Of a stretch of DNA of 64,000 nucleotides, positions 35,060-42,780 are shown one piece after another; position 1 is the stretch's first letter, and every line of letters begins with the position of its first letter. Source of the stretch: Intrasporangiaceae bacterium URHB0013 (GTDB lineage: Bacteria > Actinomycetota > Actinomycetes > Actinomycetales > Dermatophilaceae); the NCBI GenBank assembly GCA_000620545.1, contig JIBA01000013.1, forward strand, positions 186,001-250,000. The letters are read 5' to 3'. Made by a program: the position numbers and the translations under genes. The notes under the pieces are model-generated. The model was not told the DNA's origin and did no database searches. It saw only the letters and a list, made by a program, of their open reading frames with translations.

Positions 35060-35284
35060 ATGCAGGTGTACGAGATCGTCGTCGACGGTGTCCTGTCTGC
35101 AGACGTGGTGGACTCGCTGGGTCCCATCCCGCGCCGCAACGTCGGCGGCGCAACGGTCCTCAGCGTGTCGATGACCGAGCCCGACGCCCTCGCGCGCGCC
35201 CTGGCGCTGCTCGAGACCCTCGGGATCGGTGTGACCGCGGTGCACCAGCTCGGGGACGCAGGCCCCGGTGACGCCGCCGGATAG
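35060..35284 (+). CDS. Small ACT-like protein, unrecognised
   Basis: 74 residues from the ATG at 35060 (GAGG 7 nt upstream; an in-frame ATG at 35048 is possible). Pattern strand-helix-strand-strand-helix: 'QVYEIVVDGVLSADVVDSL', 'GATVLSVSMTEPDALARALALLETLGIGVTAVHQL'. This fits an ACT-like small fold and resembles the 31949-32176 product at its end. Divergent from the LuxR-type regulator. Function not known. Confidence 0.68.
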   Translation: MQVYEIVVDGVLSADVVDSLGPIPRRNVGGATVLSVSMTEPDALARALALLETLGIGVTAVHQLGDAGPGDAAG

Positions 35285-35286
35285 TC

Positions 35287-35310
35287 GTTCGCCTGCGGTG
35301 CGAGGCGAAC
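35287..35310 (+). terminator. Hairpin after the small ACT-like gene
   Basis: GTTCGCCT / AGGCGAAC, perfect 8-bp stem with an 8-nt loop, beginning 2 bp after the stop and followed by TCATCCTCC. Probable terminator. Confidence 0.55.
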
Positions 35311-35392
35311 TCATCCTCCGGGAGCGATGCAGGGACCGCCGTCCGCCGACGAGGGTCGGTGTGTCATCTGGAAAGTCGCCAAGGAGGCAGAC

Positions 35393-35845
35393 ATGAGTGT
35401 CAACGTCGATGTCGGACCGATCGACTACCTCGCGCTGGAGTTTCCCGGTGCCCGGCTGACGGGCGAGGGAATGGCTGAGCTGATCAGACTGGTCGACGCC
35501 GGCATCATCCGCATCCTGGACATGAGAGCCATCGTGCGCACCACCGAGGGGACCGTGACCGCGGTCGCCGTCACCGACCTCGACGGGGACGGCACGCTCG
35601 ACCTGGCTGTCTTCGATGGCGTCGAGTCCGATCTCCTCGACGAGGAGGACCTCGCCGAGGTGGCCGAGCTGGTGCAGCCGGGCAACGCCCTGGCCGTCAT
35701 CGTCTACGAGAACACCTGGGCCGGCCCCTTCGTCTCTGCCATGAGGCGTGCGGGCGCCGAGGTCGTCGCCAGCGTCCGCGTCCCCGCCGACGCGGTCATC
35801 GAGCGGATCGAGGCTCTCGAGACAGTCGGCGCCGAAGCCGGCTAG
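35393..35845 (+). CDS. DUF6325 family protein
   Basis: 150 residues from the ATG at 35393 (AAGGAGG 8 nt upstream). The DUF6325 pattern is clear: 'GPIDYLALEFPGARLTGEGMAELIRLVDAGIIRILDM', a D/E-rich middle, then 'NALAVIVYENTWAGPFVSAMRRAGAEVVASVRVPADAV'. The family is soluble, of unknown role, and often encoded beside a SHOCT protein, as here. Overall acidic. Confidence 0.85.
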   Translation: MSVNVDVGPIDYLALEFPGARLTGEGMAELIRLVDAGIIRILDMRAIVRTTEGTVTAVAVTDLDGDGTLDLAVFDGVESDLLDEEDLAEVAELVQPGNALAVIVYENTWAGPFVSAMRRAGAEVVASVRVPADAVIERIEALETVGAEAG

Positions 35846-35924
35846 CCGGACCGGAACAATGCACCGTCGGTGAGCCCGGCGCGTGCTCGAGGACGAACCG
35901 CAGTCGAGACAAGAGGAGAACGCG

Positions 35925-36245
35925 ATGGGACTACTACGTGGGGTGGCGAGGACCGCCGTCGTCGCCGGGACGGCGACGGCGGTGTCCAACCGGGTGTCAC
36001 GGCGCCAGGCCGGCCGGTGGGCGGACCAGGAGCAGCAGCAACAGCAGCAGCAAGCGCCGCCGCAGTATGCCGCGCCTCCACCGCCGCCGCCGCAGTATGC
36101 CGCGCCTCCACCGCCGCCCGAACCAGCCCCAGCGGACCCCGACGCCGACCTCGCCCGGCTGCAGCAGCTCGGCGAGCTGCGCACGGCGGGCGTGCTCACC
36201 GAGGAGGAGTTCCAGGTGCAGAAGCGCCGGATCCTCGGCATCTGA
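35925..36245 (+). CDS. SHOCT-domain protein with polyQ and Pro-rich linker
   Basis: 106 residues from the ATG at 35925 (AAGAGGAG). A short basic N-terminus is followed by a run of seven glutamines broken only by a preceding Glu. Two identical QYAAPPPPP units follow, coded by a direct DNA repeat about 30 bp long at about 36058-36118. A SHOCT domain ends the protein ('LARLQQLGELRTAGVLTEEEFQVQKRRIL'). Partner of DUF6325. Both repeat units carry GTATGCCG. Confidence 0.88.
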   Translation: MGLLRGVARTAVVAGTATAVSNRVSRRQAGRWADQEQQQQQQQAPPQYAAPPPPPPQYAAPPPPPEPAPADPDADLARLQQLGELRTAGVLTEEEFQVQKRRILGI

Positions 36246-36269
36246 CGGCGTGGCGTGGCGGCGTGGGCG

Positions 36270-36299
36270 GACCGCGCACCCCCTGGGGGGTGCGCGGTC
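36270..36299 (+). terminator. Intrinsic terminator
   Basis: GACCGCGCACCCC / GGGGTGCGCGGTC, perfect 13-bp stem with a CTGG loop, followed by TTCCTC. It lies 24 bp after the SHOCT gene stop and 18 bp from the convergent amidotransferase stop. Confidence 0.88.
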
Positions 36300-36317
36300 T
36301 TCCTCGATGGTGAGGGC

Positions 36318-37160
36318 TCAGCCCACGTGCACCGGACGGACCGGCGCGAAGGGCCAGATCTCGTCGTCACCGGGCTGGATGACGCCGCAGGAGGACTCCG
36401 GTACCTCCCGCCAAGCCCCCGGGAGGTCGCGAAGCGGCTCCGAGACGACGAACCGCGTCTCGTCGCCGAGCGTCCGGAGCATCTCGATCTCTGGGTGGAG
36501 CTCGCGCAGCTGGGCCACGTTCGTCGAGTGGTAGAGCGTCCGGCTCTGGTGCTGCGACGAGTACCGGAAGGCCCACACCCGCTCGCCGTCGCTGGCGGCC
36601 AGCGTGGCCTGGATGGGGGGACCCATGCCGCGGCGCTCGGCGAGGTCCTCGATGAAACCGATCGTTCGCGCGACCGCGTTCACGGGGTCGTCCTGCAGGC
36701 CGAACGTCAGGGCGAGGAAGAAGAGCGCCTCGGAGTCGGTCGAGCCCTCGACGTGCAGGTAGAGGGAGGGGTCGACCGCGAACATCAGCTCGCGCTTGAG
36801 CTCGTGGAAGCCGTAGACGGCCCCGTTGTGCATCCACAGCCAGTTGTCGTAGCGGAACGGGTGGCAGTTGCTCCGTTGGACCGGGGTCCCCGTCGAGGCC
36901 CGCACGTGCGCGAACATCAGCCGTGTGCGCACCTGGGCGGTGAGCTCTCGGAGGTTCTCGTCGTTCCACGCCGGGTCGACGCTCTTGAAGACGGCCGGTC
37001 TGGGGCCCTCTCCGTACCAGCCGATCCCGAAACCGTCGCCATTGGTCGTCGTGGCCCCCATCTTCGAGTGGAGACTCTGCTCGATGAGCGAGTGCTCCGG
37101 TTTGAAGAGGAGATCCTCGGCGAGGATCGGGTCACCTGAGTACACCATCCAGCGGCACAT
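36318..37160 (-). CDS. Class II glutamine amidotransferase (YafJ/EgtC-like)
   Basis: 280 residues. Met1-Cys2 exposes the Ntn nucleophile Cys ('MCRWMVYSG'). Supporting residues are seen in 'TNGDGFGIGWYG', 'FAHVRASTG', 'NCHPFRYDNWLWMHNGAV' and 'GSTDSEALFFLAL', all typical of the glutaminase half of class II amidotransferases without a synthetase domain. Relatives include YafJ and the ergothioneine hydrolase EgtC, but no egt genes are nearby, so the substrate is open. GGAGGT directly abuts the ATG, too close for normal initiation. The needed Cys2 nevertheless fixes the start. Confidence 0.88.
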   Translation of the reverse strand: MCRWMVYSGDPILAEDLLFKPEHSLIEQSLHSKMGATTTNGDGFGIGWYGEGPRPAVFKSVDPAWNDENLRELTAQVRTRLMFAHVRASTGTPVQRSNCHPFRYDNWLWMHNGAVYGFHELKRELMFAVDPSLYLHVEGSTDSEALFFLALTFGLQDDPVNAVARTIGFIEDLAERRGMGPPIQATLAASDGERVWAFRYSSQHQSRTLYHSTNVAQLRELHPEIEMLRTLGDETRFVVSEPLRDLPGAWREVPESSCGVIQPGDDEIWPFAPVRPVHVG

Positions 37161-37384
37161 ACCTCCATGGAACCCCGTCGCCCTCACAGCGGGCATCACC
37201 CCTCGGGGGTGAGGCCTCCCACCGCAGGCCACCCGGGACCTCGGGCACCCCGAGTCCAGCCCGTGGCCTGGCCGTCGCCGATGTGGCCGAACGGCCACTC
37301 GGAGAGCGGGTTTCGCACCGGGCCAGACCGTCCGCTATGGTCTACCTCGCAGCCACCGGGGCCTCGGCCCCGCAGGACTGGCAG

Positions 37385-37457
37385 GCGGACGTAGCTCAGT
37401 TGGTAGAGCGCAACCTTGCCAAGGTTGAGGTCGCCGGTTCGAGCCCGGTCGTCCGCT
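37385..37457 (+). tRNA. tRNA-Gly(GCC)
   Basis: 73 nt. Acceptor GCGGACG/CGTCCGC, D arm GCTC...GAGC, anticodon stem CAACC/GGTTG around loop TTGCCAA (anticodon GCC), and T loop GGTTCGAGC. Discriminator T, CCA not encoded. Promoter candidate: TATGGT at 37336-37341 with TTTCGC about 19 bp upstream. Confidence 0.95.
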
Positions 37458-37627
37458 CCGCTGGAAGGCCCGTCGACCCACGTCGGCGGGCCTTCCGCAC
37501 GCCCGCGGGGCGTATGCCGCCGGGCACCGCGGCACGCCCGTTCCCCCGCGCGCCTCCCGCCCGTGCGGGAGGACGGCATGGCGCGCCAGTCCTGCCCGTG
37601 TCCGGTCCCGATCCGTAGGGTGTGGTC

Positions 37628-38608
37628 ATGACTGCGTCGAGCAGGACCCCCGCCGTGGAGGTCGAGGTGGGTGACCACACCGTTCGCCTCTCGAGCCCCG
37701 ACCGTGTCTACTTCTCCGAGCGCGGTGAGACCAAGCGCGACCTCGTGGACTACTACCTCTCCGTGGGCCCCGGGATCGTCAACGCGCTGCGCGAGCGTCC
37801 GTGCATGCTGCACCGGTTCCCCAAGGGCGTGGACGGGCCGAAGGTGCACCAGAAGCGGTTGCCGGCCGGCGCGCCCCCGTGGGTGGAGACGGTGCGGTTG
37901 CACTTCCCCCGCTACGGCCTGCATGCCGACGAGCTGTGCGTGACGCGCCTCGCAGACGTCATCTGGGCGGTGCAGATGTCGACGGTCGAGTTCCACCCGT
38001 GGAACAGCCGCCGCGCCGACACCGAGAGCCCCGACGAGTGGCGCATCGACCTCGACCCGATGCCGGAGTGCGGCTTCGAGAAGGTGCGCCGGGCAGCCGC
38101 CACGACCCACGAGATCCTCGACGAGCTCGGCGCCGTCGGGTGGCCCAAGACGTCGGGCGGGTCAGGCCTGCACGTCTACGTCCGGATCGAGCCCGCCTGG
38201 GGGTTCAAGGACGTGCGGCGGGGCGCGCTCGCCTTCGCCCGCGAGGTGGAGCGGCGCCTGCCCGACGACGTGACGACGACCTGGTGGCGCAAGGACCGCT
38301 CGCCGAAGGACCTGTTCGTCGACTACAACCAGAACGCCCGCGACCACACGATCGCGGCCGCCTACAGCGTCCGGGGCAACCCGCGCGGCACCGTCTCCGC
38401 CCCGCTCGCGTGGGACGAGATCGCCGACGCCGAGCCCCAGGACTTCACCATCGCCACCATGCCCGAGCGCTTCGCCCGGGTGGGCGACCTGCACGCCGGC
38501 ATCGACCACGCCGTCTTCGACTTCAGCGCCCTGGTCGAGTGGGCCGACCGCGACGAGCGCGAGGGCAGGGACGTGCCGCCGGAGCCGGACGAGATCCCCG
38601 GCGGTTGA
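37628..38608 (+). CDS. Stand-alone LigD-type DNA polymerase/primase domain
   Basis: 326 residues, archaeo-eukaryotic primase fold as in the polymerase domain of bacterial LigD. Catalytic carboxylates are in 'WRIDLDPMP' (DxD) and 'LFVDYNQNARDHT'. The SxH motif is 'GGSGLHVYV'. The phosphate-binding opening is 'VYFSERGETKRDLVDYYL'. These enzymes prefer ribonucleotides and fill gaps during non-homologous end joining. Here the ligase and phosphoesterase modules are absent and no ku gene is adjacent. The ATG follows TAGGGT by 6 nt, so the mRNA is probably leaderless. Confidence 0.92.
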   Translation: MTASSRTPAVEVEVGDHTVRLSSPDRVYFSERGETKRDLVDYYLSVGPGIVNALRERPCMLHRFPKGVDGPKVHQKRLPAGAPPWVETVRLHFPRYGLHADELCVTRLADVIWAVQMSTVEFHPWNSRRADTESPDEWRIDLDPMPECGFEKVRRAAATTHEILDELGAVGWPKTSGGSGLHVYVRIEPAWGFKDVRRGALAFAREVERRLPDDVTTTWWRKDRSPKDLFVDYNQNARDHTIAAAYSVRGNPRGTVSAPLAWDEIADAEPQDFTIATMPERFARVGDLHAGIDHAVFDFSALVEWADRDEREGRDVPPEPDEIPGG

Positions 38609-38759
38609 GCGCGGCCGGGCCGAGGGGGCACGGTGACGAGCAGCGTTCCCGATGGAACGACAGTCCTGCCCGCGCCCCGTTCCGGTCGACCATCGATTCG
38701 TCGTTCCCCGCATCCAGGGGAGAGGATCGAAGGAACGCGAGACGAACAAAGGAGACACC

Positions 38760-39242
38760 GTGACCGTCCTGCACGACTTCAAGGCCACCTCCATCGACGG
38801 CAAGGAGGTGTCGCTGGACGAGTACGCCGGAGACGTCGTCCTCGTCGTCAACACCGCCAGTGAGTGCGGCTACACCCCACAGCTCGCCGGTCTCGAGGAG
38901 CTCCACGAGACCTACCGGGCGCAGGGCCTCACGGTCCTCGGCTTCCCGTGCAACCAGTTCGGCGGCCAGGATCCCGGCAGCGACGAGGAGATCGGCGCCT
39001 TCTGCCAGAAGAACTACGGCGTCACCTTCCCGATGTTCTCCAAGGTCGACGTCAACGGCGACCACGAGCATCCCCTCTACACCTGGCTCAAGTCCGAGAA
39101 GGGCGGTCTGCTCGGCGCGAAGATCAAGTGGAACTTCACGAAGTTCCTCATCGCCCGCGACGGCACCGTCATCGGGCGCTACTCGCCGGCGACCGAGCCG
39201 GCCGACCTCGCGGGTGACATCGAGAAGGCCCTGGCGCGCTAG
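38760..39242 (+). CDS. Glutathione-peroxidase family peroxidase
   Basis: 160 residues from the GTG at 38760 (AAAGGAG upstream). Thioredoxin-like fold with 'NTASECGYT' (peroxidatic Cys), 'GFPCNQFGGQ' (second Cys, Gln) and 'IKWNFTKFLI' (Trp-Asn), so the Cys/Gln/Trp/Asn tetrad is complete. As in other bacteria lacking glutathione, thioredoxin or mycothiol-linked reduction is likely. Cytosolic peroxide defence. The next gene, pabB, begins 16 bp downstream. Confidence 0.93.
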   Translation: MTVLHDFKATSIDGKEVSLDEYAGDVVLVVNTASECGYTPQLAGLEELHETYRAQGLTVLGFPCNQFGGQDPGSDEEIGAFCQKNYGVTFPMFSKVDVNGDHEHPLYTWLKSEKGGLLGAKIKWNFTKFLIARDGTVIGRYSPATEPADLAGDIEKALAR

Positions 39243-39258
39243 GCCCTACGATCTGCGG

Positions 39259-40311
39259 GTGGACCACGCCCGCTTCGCCGACCGGGAGGCCAGCGAAGTC
39301 GTCGACGTCCGCCACGGCGGCGAAGCCCTCGACGCGATCACGCGGGCGGGATTCTGGGCCGTGGTGGCCACCTTCGAGGGCGACATCACCGCTGTGCGCT
39401 TCGGCCAGGTCACGGCCAGGACGTATGCCGCGGGGCGGGACCCCGACGGGGCGGGGAGCGCCGCGACGGCGTGGCAGCCGCTCGACCGGCACTGGCGCAC
39501 GTCACTCGACCGGACGGCATACGTCGGCGCCGTGCGCGAGGTCCGGGACCGCATCGCCGCAGGAACCGTCTACCAGGTCAACGTCTGCCGCGTCCTCAGC
39601 CACGAGCTGCCGCCTGAGGCCGATCTCGACGGCTTGGATCAGCTGCTGCGACAAGGCAATCCGGCCCCACACGGGTCGCGCATCCGGTGCGATGTCGCAG
39701 GCCTCGACGTCGTCAGCGCCTCGCCGGAGCTCTTCCTGTCCCGGCGCGGCCCGCGACTCGTGACACGTCCGATCAAGGGCACCGCCCCGACCGCGGCAGA
39801 GATGCTTCCCAAGGACTACGCCGAGAACGTCATGATCGTCGACCTCATGCGCAACGACGTCTCGGCAGTCTGCGAGCCCGGGACCGTCTCGGTCGACGAG
39901 CTGTGCGCCATCGAGGAGCACCCGGGCCTCGTGCATCTCGTCTCCACGGTCAGCGGGCACCTGCGCCACGGCGTCGGCTGGGCCGACGTCTTCGCGGCCG
40001 CCTACCCTCCGGGCTCGGTCTCCGGGGCACCGAAGTCCAGCGCGCTCACGGCCATCCGGGACCTCGAGACGGTGCCCCGCGGCCCCTACTGCGGCGCGGT
40101 CGGCTGGGTCGACGCCGACGCCCGGGAGGCCGACCTCGCCGTCGGCATCCGCACCTTCTGGGCCGAGCACGACGACGCCGGCCGACGCTGGCTGCGGTTC
40201 GGCACGGGCGCCGGCATCACCTGGCACTCCGACCCCGAGGGCGAGTGGGCCGAGACGGAGCTCAAGGCGGCCCGCCTCATCGGGCTCGCCGCCGGCACTG
40301 TGACACCATGA
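39259..40311 (+). CDS. pabB: Aminodeoxychorismate synthase component I (chorismate-binding)
   Basis: 350 residues from the GTG at 39259. The chorismate-utilising fold shows 'RPIKGTAPT', 'DYAENVMIVDLMRNDVSAVCEPGTV', 'HPGLVHLVSTVSGHL', 'YPPGSVSGAPKSSALTAI' and 'RGPYCGAVGW'. 'PIKGT', with the Lys seen in PabB nucleophile chemistry, favours PabB over TrpE. It is shorter at the N-terminus than E. coli PabB (about 450), as is common in actinobacteria. There is no Shine-Dalgarno; TACGAT at 39247-39252 sits 6 nt before GTG, so a leaderless transcript is likely. With pabC next it makes p-aminobenzoate for folate. Confidence 0.88.
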   Translation: MDHARFADREASEVVDVRHGGEALDAITRAGFWAVVATFEGDITAVRFGQVTARTYAAGRDPDGAGSAATAWQPLDRHWRTSLDRTAYVGAVREVRDRIAAGTVYQVNVCRVLSHELPPEADLDGLDQLLRQGNPAPHGSRIRCDVAGLDVVSASPELFLSRRGPRLVTRPIKGTAPTAAEMLPKDYAENVMIVDLMRNDVSAVCEPGTVSVDELCAIEEHPGLVHLVSTVSGHLRHGVGWADVFAAAYPPGSVSGAPKSSALTAIRDLETVPRGPYCGAVGWVDADAREADLAVGIRTFWAEHDDAGRRWLRFGTGAGITWHSDPEGEWAETELKAARLIGLAAGTVTP

Positions 40312-40363
40312 GGGCTCCCGTCGGGCGCCTTCCGCGCGGCCGCCGAGCCCCCAGGAAGGGACC

Positions 40364-41209
40364 ATGAGCACGACCACGCGCGTGTGGGTCAACGGCGATC
40401 TCGTCGACCCCAGCGGCCCAGCCGTCTCTGCCCTCGACCACTCCGTCACCGTCGGCGACGGCGTCTTCGAGACCGCCAAGATCGCTGCGGGGAAGCCGTT
40501 CGCCCTGACGCGCCACCACCGGCGCCTCGAGCGCTCCGCGGCGGGTCTCGGCCTGCCGCCGCCCGACCTGACCGTGATCGAGCAGGGCGTGGCCGCGGTC
40601 CTCGAGGGTCCCGTCATCGACTTCGGGCGGCTGCGCTACAGCGTCACCGGTGGCGTCGGCCCGCTCGGCTCGGACCGCCACGACGCCGACCTCACGTACA
40701 TCGTGCTCGCCGCGCCCCAGCCGCTCCCGCCCCGGAGCGGCAAGCTCACCGTGGTCCCGTGGACCCGCAACGAGCGCTCGGCCGTCGTCGGGCTCAAGAC
40801 GACCTCGTACGCCGAGAACGTCGTCGCGCTCGCCCGCGCCAAGGAGGTCGGCGCGGTGGAGGCCGTCTTCGGCAACACCCGCGGCGAGCTGTGCGAGTGC
40901 ACCGGCAGCAACGTCTTCGTCGTCGTCGACGGTGTGGTGCTGACGCCACCGGCCGAGTCCGGTCTTCTGCTCGGCATCACGCGGGAGCTCACCATCGAGT
41001 GGGGACGCGCCGCCGGAGTGGAGGTTCGCGAGGAGACGCTTCCGCTCGACGTGCTCCAGAGCGCCGACGAGGTCTTCATCACCAGCTCCACCAAGGACGT
41101 CCTGCCGATCCACGCCGTCGACGACCGCACGCTCCCGGTCGAGCGCCCCGTCACGTGCGAGCTGCAACGGCTCTTCCGCAGCAACGCCGAACGGGACGGC
41201 GACCCGTGA
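40364..41209 (+). CDS. pabC: Class IV aminotransferase, probable aminodeoxychorismate lyase
   Basis: 281 residues, ATG with AGGAAGG upstream. PLP fold type IV: 'DHSVTVGDGVFETAKI', PLP-lysine in 'GLKTTSYAENVVALARAKE' and 'GELCECTGSNVFVVVDG'. Position 52 bp after pabB indicates the lyase that releases PABA and pyruvate. A branched-chain or D-amino-acid aminotransferase would look similar, so the assignment rests on context. Confidence 0.85.
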   Translation: MSTTTRVWVNGDLVDPSGPAVSALDHSVTVGDGVFETAKIAAGKPFALTRHHRRLERSAAGLGLPPPDLTVIEQGVAAVLEGPVIDFGRLRYSVTGGVGPLGSDRHDADLTYIVLAAPQPLPPRSGKLTVVPWTRNERSAVVGLKTTSYAENVVALARAKEVGAVEAVFGNTRGELCECTGSNVFVVVDGVVLTPPAESGLLLGITRELTIEWGRAAGVEVREETLPLDVLQSADEVFITSSTKDVLPIHAVDDRTLPVERPVTCELQRLFRSNAERDGDP

Positions 41210-41685
41210 CCGGCAGCCACCGTTCAGGCGGCAGGACCCGGCCGCCCGTGGACTACTCGGACCCGAACCTCACCCTCGACGCGGGGGAGGACCGATGGGC
41301 GTGGCGTGCGCGGCTACGACGCAACCGCGCCACCCACCTCGTCTGGCGAACCGCGGTCGGCGTCGTCGGCGGTGTCGTGACGGTCGCGGGCCTCATCATG
41401 GTCCCGGCACCCGGACCCGGGTGGCTCGTCGTCTTCTTCGGCCTGCTCATCCTGGCGAGCGAGTTCGAGTTCGCCCAGCGCTGGCTCGACTTCGCCCGGC
41501 ACCACGTGAGCCGCTGGAACGACTGGATCATGGACCAGGCGGTGTGGGTGCGCGGCGTGGTCGCCCTCGGCACCCTGCTCATCGTGTGGGCCGTCATCTG
41601 GGGCTACCTCGCATGGGCCGGCATCCCGCCGTTCGTCCCCAGGTGGGCCCAGGACCTGTTGACGCAGGTCCCCGGCGTCGACTGA
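41206..41685 (+). CDS. PGPGW-type (TIGR02611-like) transmembrane protein
   Basis: 159 residues from a GTG overlapping the pabC stop (GTGA). Two pairs of hydrophobic helices (about 48-85 and 115-140). Between the first two is 'MVPAPGPGWLVVFFGLLILASEFEFAQRWLD', the PGPGW signature. The family is of unknown function. Coupling to pabC is positional only. Confidence 0.87.
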   Translation: MTGSHRSGGRTRPPVDYSDPNLTLDAGEDRWAWRARLRRNRATHLVWRTAVGVVGGVVTVAGLIMVPAPGPGWLVVFFGLLILASEFEFAQRWLDFARHHVSRWNDWIMDQAVWVRGVVALGTLLIVWAVIWGYLAWAGIPPFVPRWAQDLLTQVPGVD

Positions 41686-41809
41686 CCCTCGAGACGCGAA
41701 GGCAGGAAACCCTGGGTGAGGGACCCGAGGAGGCGATTACCGTCACTGCGTCCCCACCGGCTATTGTTTCCCTCCGTCACCCCGACGCCGTCTCGGCGCA
41801 GGGGTGCCC

Positions 41810-41883
41810 GGACGTGTAGCTCAGTTGGTTAGAGCGCTCGCTTCACACGCGAGAGGTCAGGGGTTCGAGTCCCTTCACGTCCA
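41810..41883 (+). tRNA. tRNA-Val(CAC)
   Basis: 74 nt. Acceptor GGACGTG/CACGTCC, D arm GCTC...GAGC, anticodon stem CTCGC/GCGAG with loop TTCACAC (anticodon CAC), T loop GGTTCGAGT. CCA follows the discriminator A at 41884-41886, so the 3' CCA is encoded. Promoter candidate TATTGT at 41762-41767 with TTACCG upstream. Confidence 0.95.
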
Positions 41884-41947
41884 CCAGCACGAAACGGCTC
41901 CTGACCTGGGTGCATCCGGGACGCCTCGGCCAACTGTCGTGCGCCGT

Positions 41948-41972
41948 GTTTGGGCGCTGGCCATGCGGGTAC
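41948..41972 (+). promoter_or_regulatory. SigB/SigF-type promoter upstream of a small ANTAR gene
   Basis: GTTT at 41948-41951, a 15-bp spacer and GGGTAC at 41967-41972: full consensus match. It would give a leader of about 110 nt to the ATG at 42090. Confidence 0.6.
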
Positions 41973-42089
41973 GGGCTGGTGTACGAGGCCTAGATGCGGC
42001 GCCAGCCGTGAGGATTCTTCAGCCGCCGCTTCTCGTCGAGCGATCGTCTGGTGCGTTCTGCAACCAGACGCCTCGGGGAGCTGGCGGAC

Positions 42090-42305
42090 ATGTCACAGGC
42101 TGACGGGCCGCTCCCCGTGGCCTGGCACGTGGTCGACATAGCAGCGGGCGTGCTCATGGAACAGAAGCGCACCGACGCGTCGGAGGCCTACGTCCAGCTG
42201 TTCGAGCTGACGTTCGCGCTCGACAAGCCCCTCGAACAGGTGGCGCACGCGGTCGTCGAGGCCGCCGCAGTCGGCATGATGGTCGAGCCGATGCGACATC
42301 GCTGA
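42090..42305 (+). CDS. Small stand-alone ANTAR-like protein
   Basis: 71 residues from the ATG at 42090 (GGGGAG about 10 nt upstream; a GTG at 42051 would add 13). Almost the whole protein is an ANTAR-type three-helix unit: 'VVDIAAGVLMEQKRTDASEAYVQLFELTFALDKPLEQVAHAVVEAA'. There is no sensor domain. A SigB/SigF-type promoter upstream supports a real gene. It could bind RNA alone or pair with the GAF-ANTAR proteins. Confidence 0.65.
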   Translation: MSQADGPLPVAWHVVDIAAGVLMEQKRTDASEAYVQLFELTFALDKPLEQVAHAVVEAAAVGMMVEPMRHR

Positions 42306-42384
42306 GATGACGCTTCGGATCATGCGGCGGGAAGGTCGCCGTCGCGCAGGGCCCCCGGACGTCCGACCGACTAGCGTGGCCACC

Positions 42385-42735
42385 ATGATCGCCACGGTCT
42401 CGAGCCTGTTCATCTACCCCGACTCCGACGCGCCGGGGCAGGAGCTCGACTCCGTCGAGGTGACCGAGACCGGTCCCGAGGGCAACCGCTCGAAGAAGCA
42501 CGCCGTGCACCTCGTGTCGGTCGACGACTACGTCGAGACCCATCCCAAGGCCAACATCGTGCTCGACATGGAGTCATCCGTGCTCGAGAAGCTCGTGGGA
42601 CGCGTCGTGCGGGTGGGGGACTGCACGCTCGAGATCACCCAGACGCCCTCGCAGTGCGCCGGGGTGTATGCCCGGGTGGTCGAGCCCGGGGAGGTGTCGG
42701 TCGACGACGCGCTGCTCGTCGCCGAGGGCGAGTGA
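42385..42735 (+). CDS. Short MOSC-domain-like protein
   Basis: 116 residues. 'SKKHAVHLVSVDDYVETHPKANIVLDMESSVLEKLVGRVVRVGDCTLEI' followed by 'TPSQCAGVYARVVEPGEVSVDDALLV' matches the beta-barrel core and the conserved Cys region of MOSC domains, here without the N-terminal barrel. MOSC proteins handle sulfur or Mo-cofactor chemistry through that Cys. TAGCGT at 42372-42377 lies 7 nt before the ATG, consistent with a leaderless mRNA. Confidence 0.75.
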   Translation: MIATVSSLFIYPDSDAPGQELDSVEVTETGPEGNRSKKHAVHLVSVDDYVETHPKANIVLDMESSVLEKLVGRVVRVGDCTLEITQTPSQCAGVYARVVEPGEVSVDDALLVAEGE

Positions 42736-42780
42736 GCGGCGCACGCGGCTCGGCGGAGCCGGCGAGCGAGTGAGCGCGAC

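Noticed and set aside
41804-42103. Reading frame across tRNA-Val and downstream DNA
   Set aside because: It overlaps the tRNA, has no domain and odd composition; the ANTAR frame at 42090 with its promoter explains the region better.
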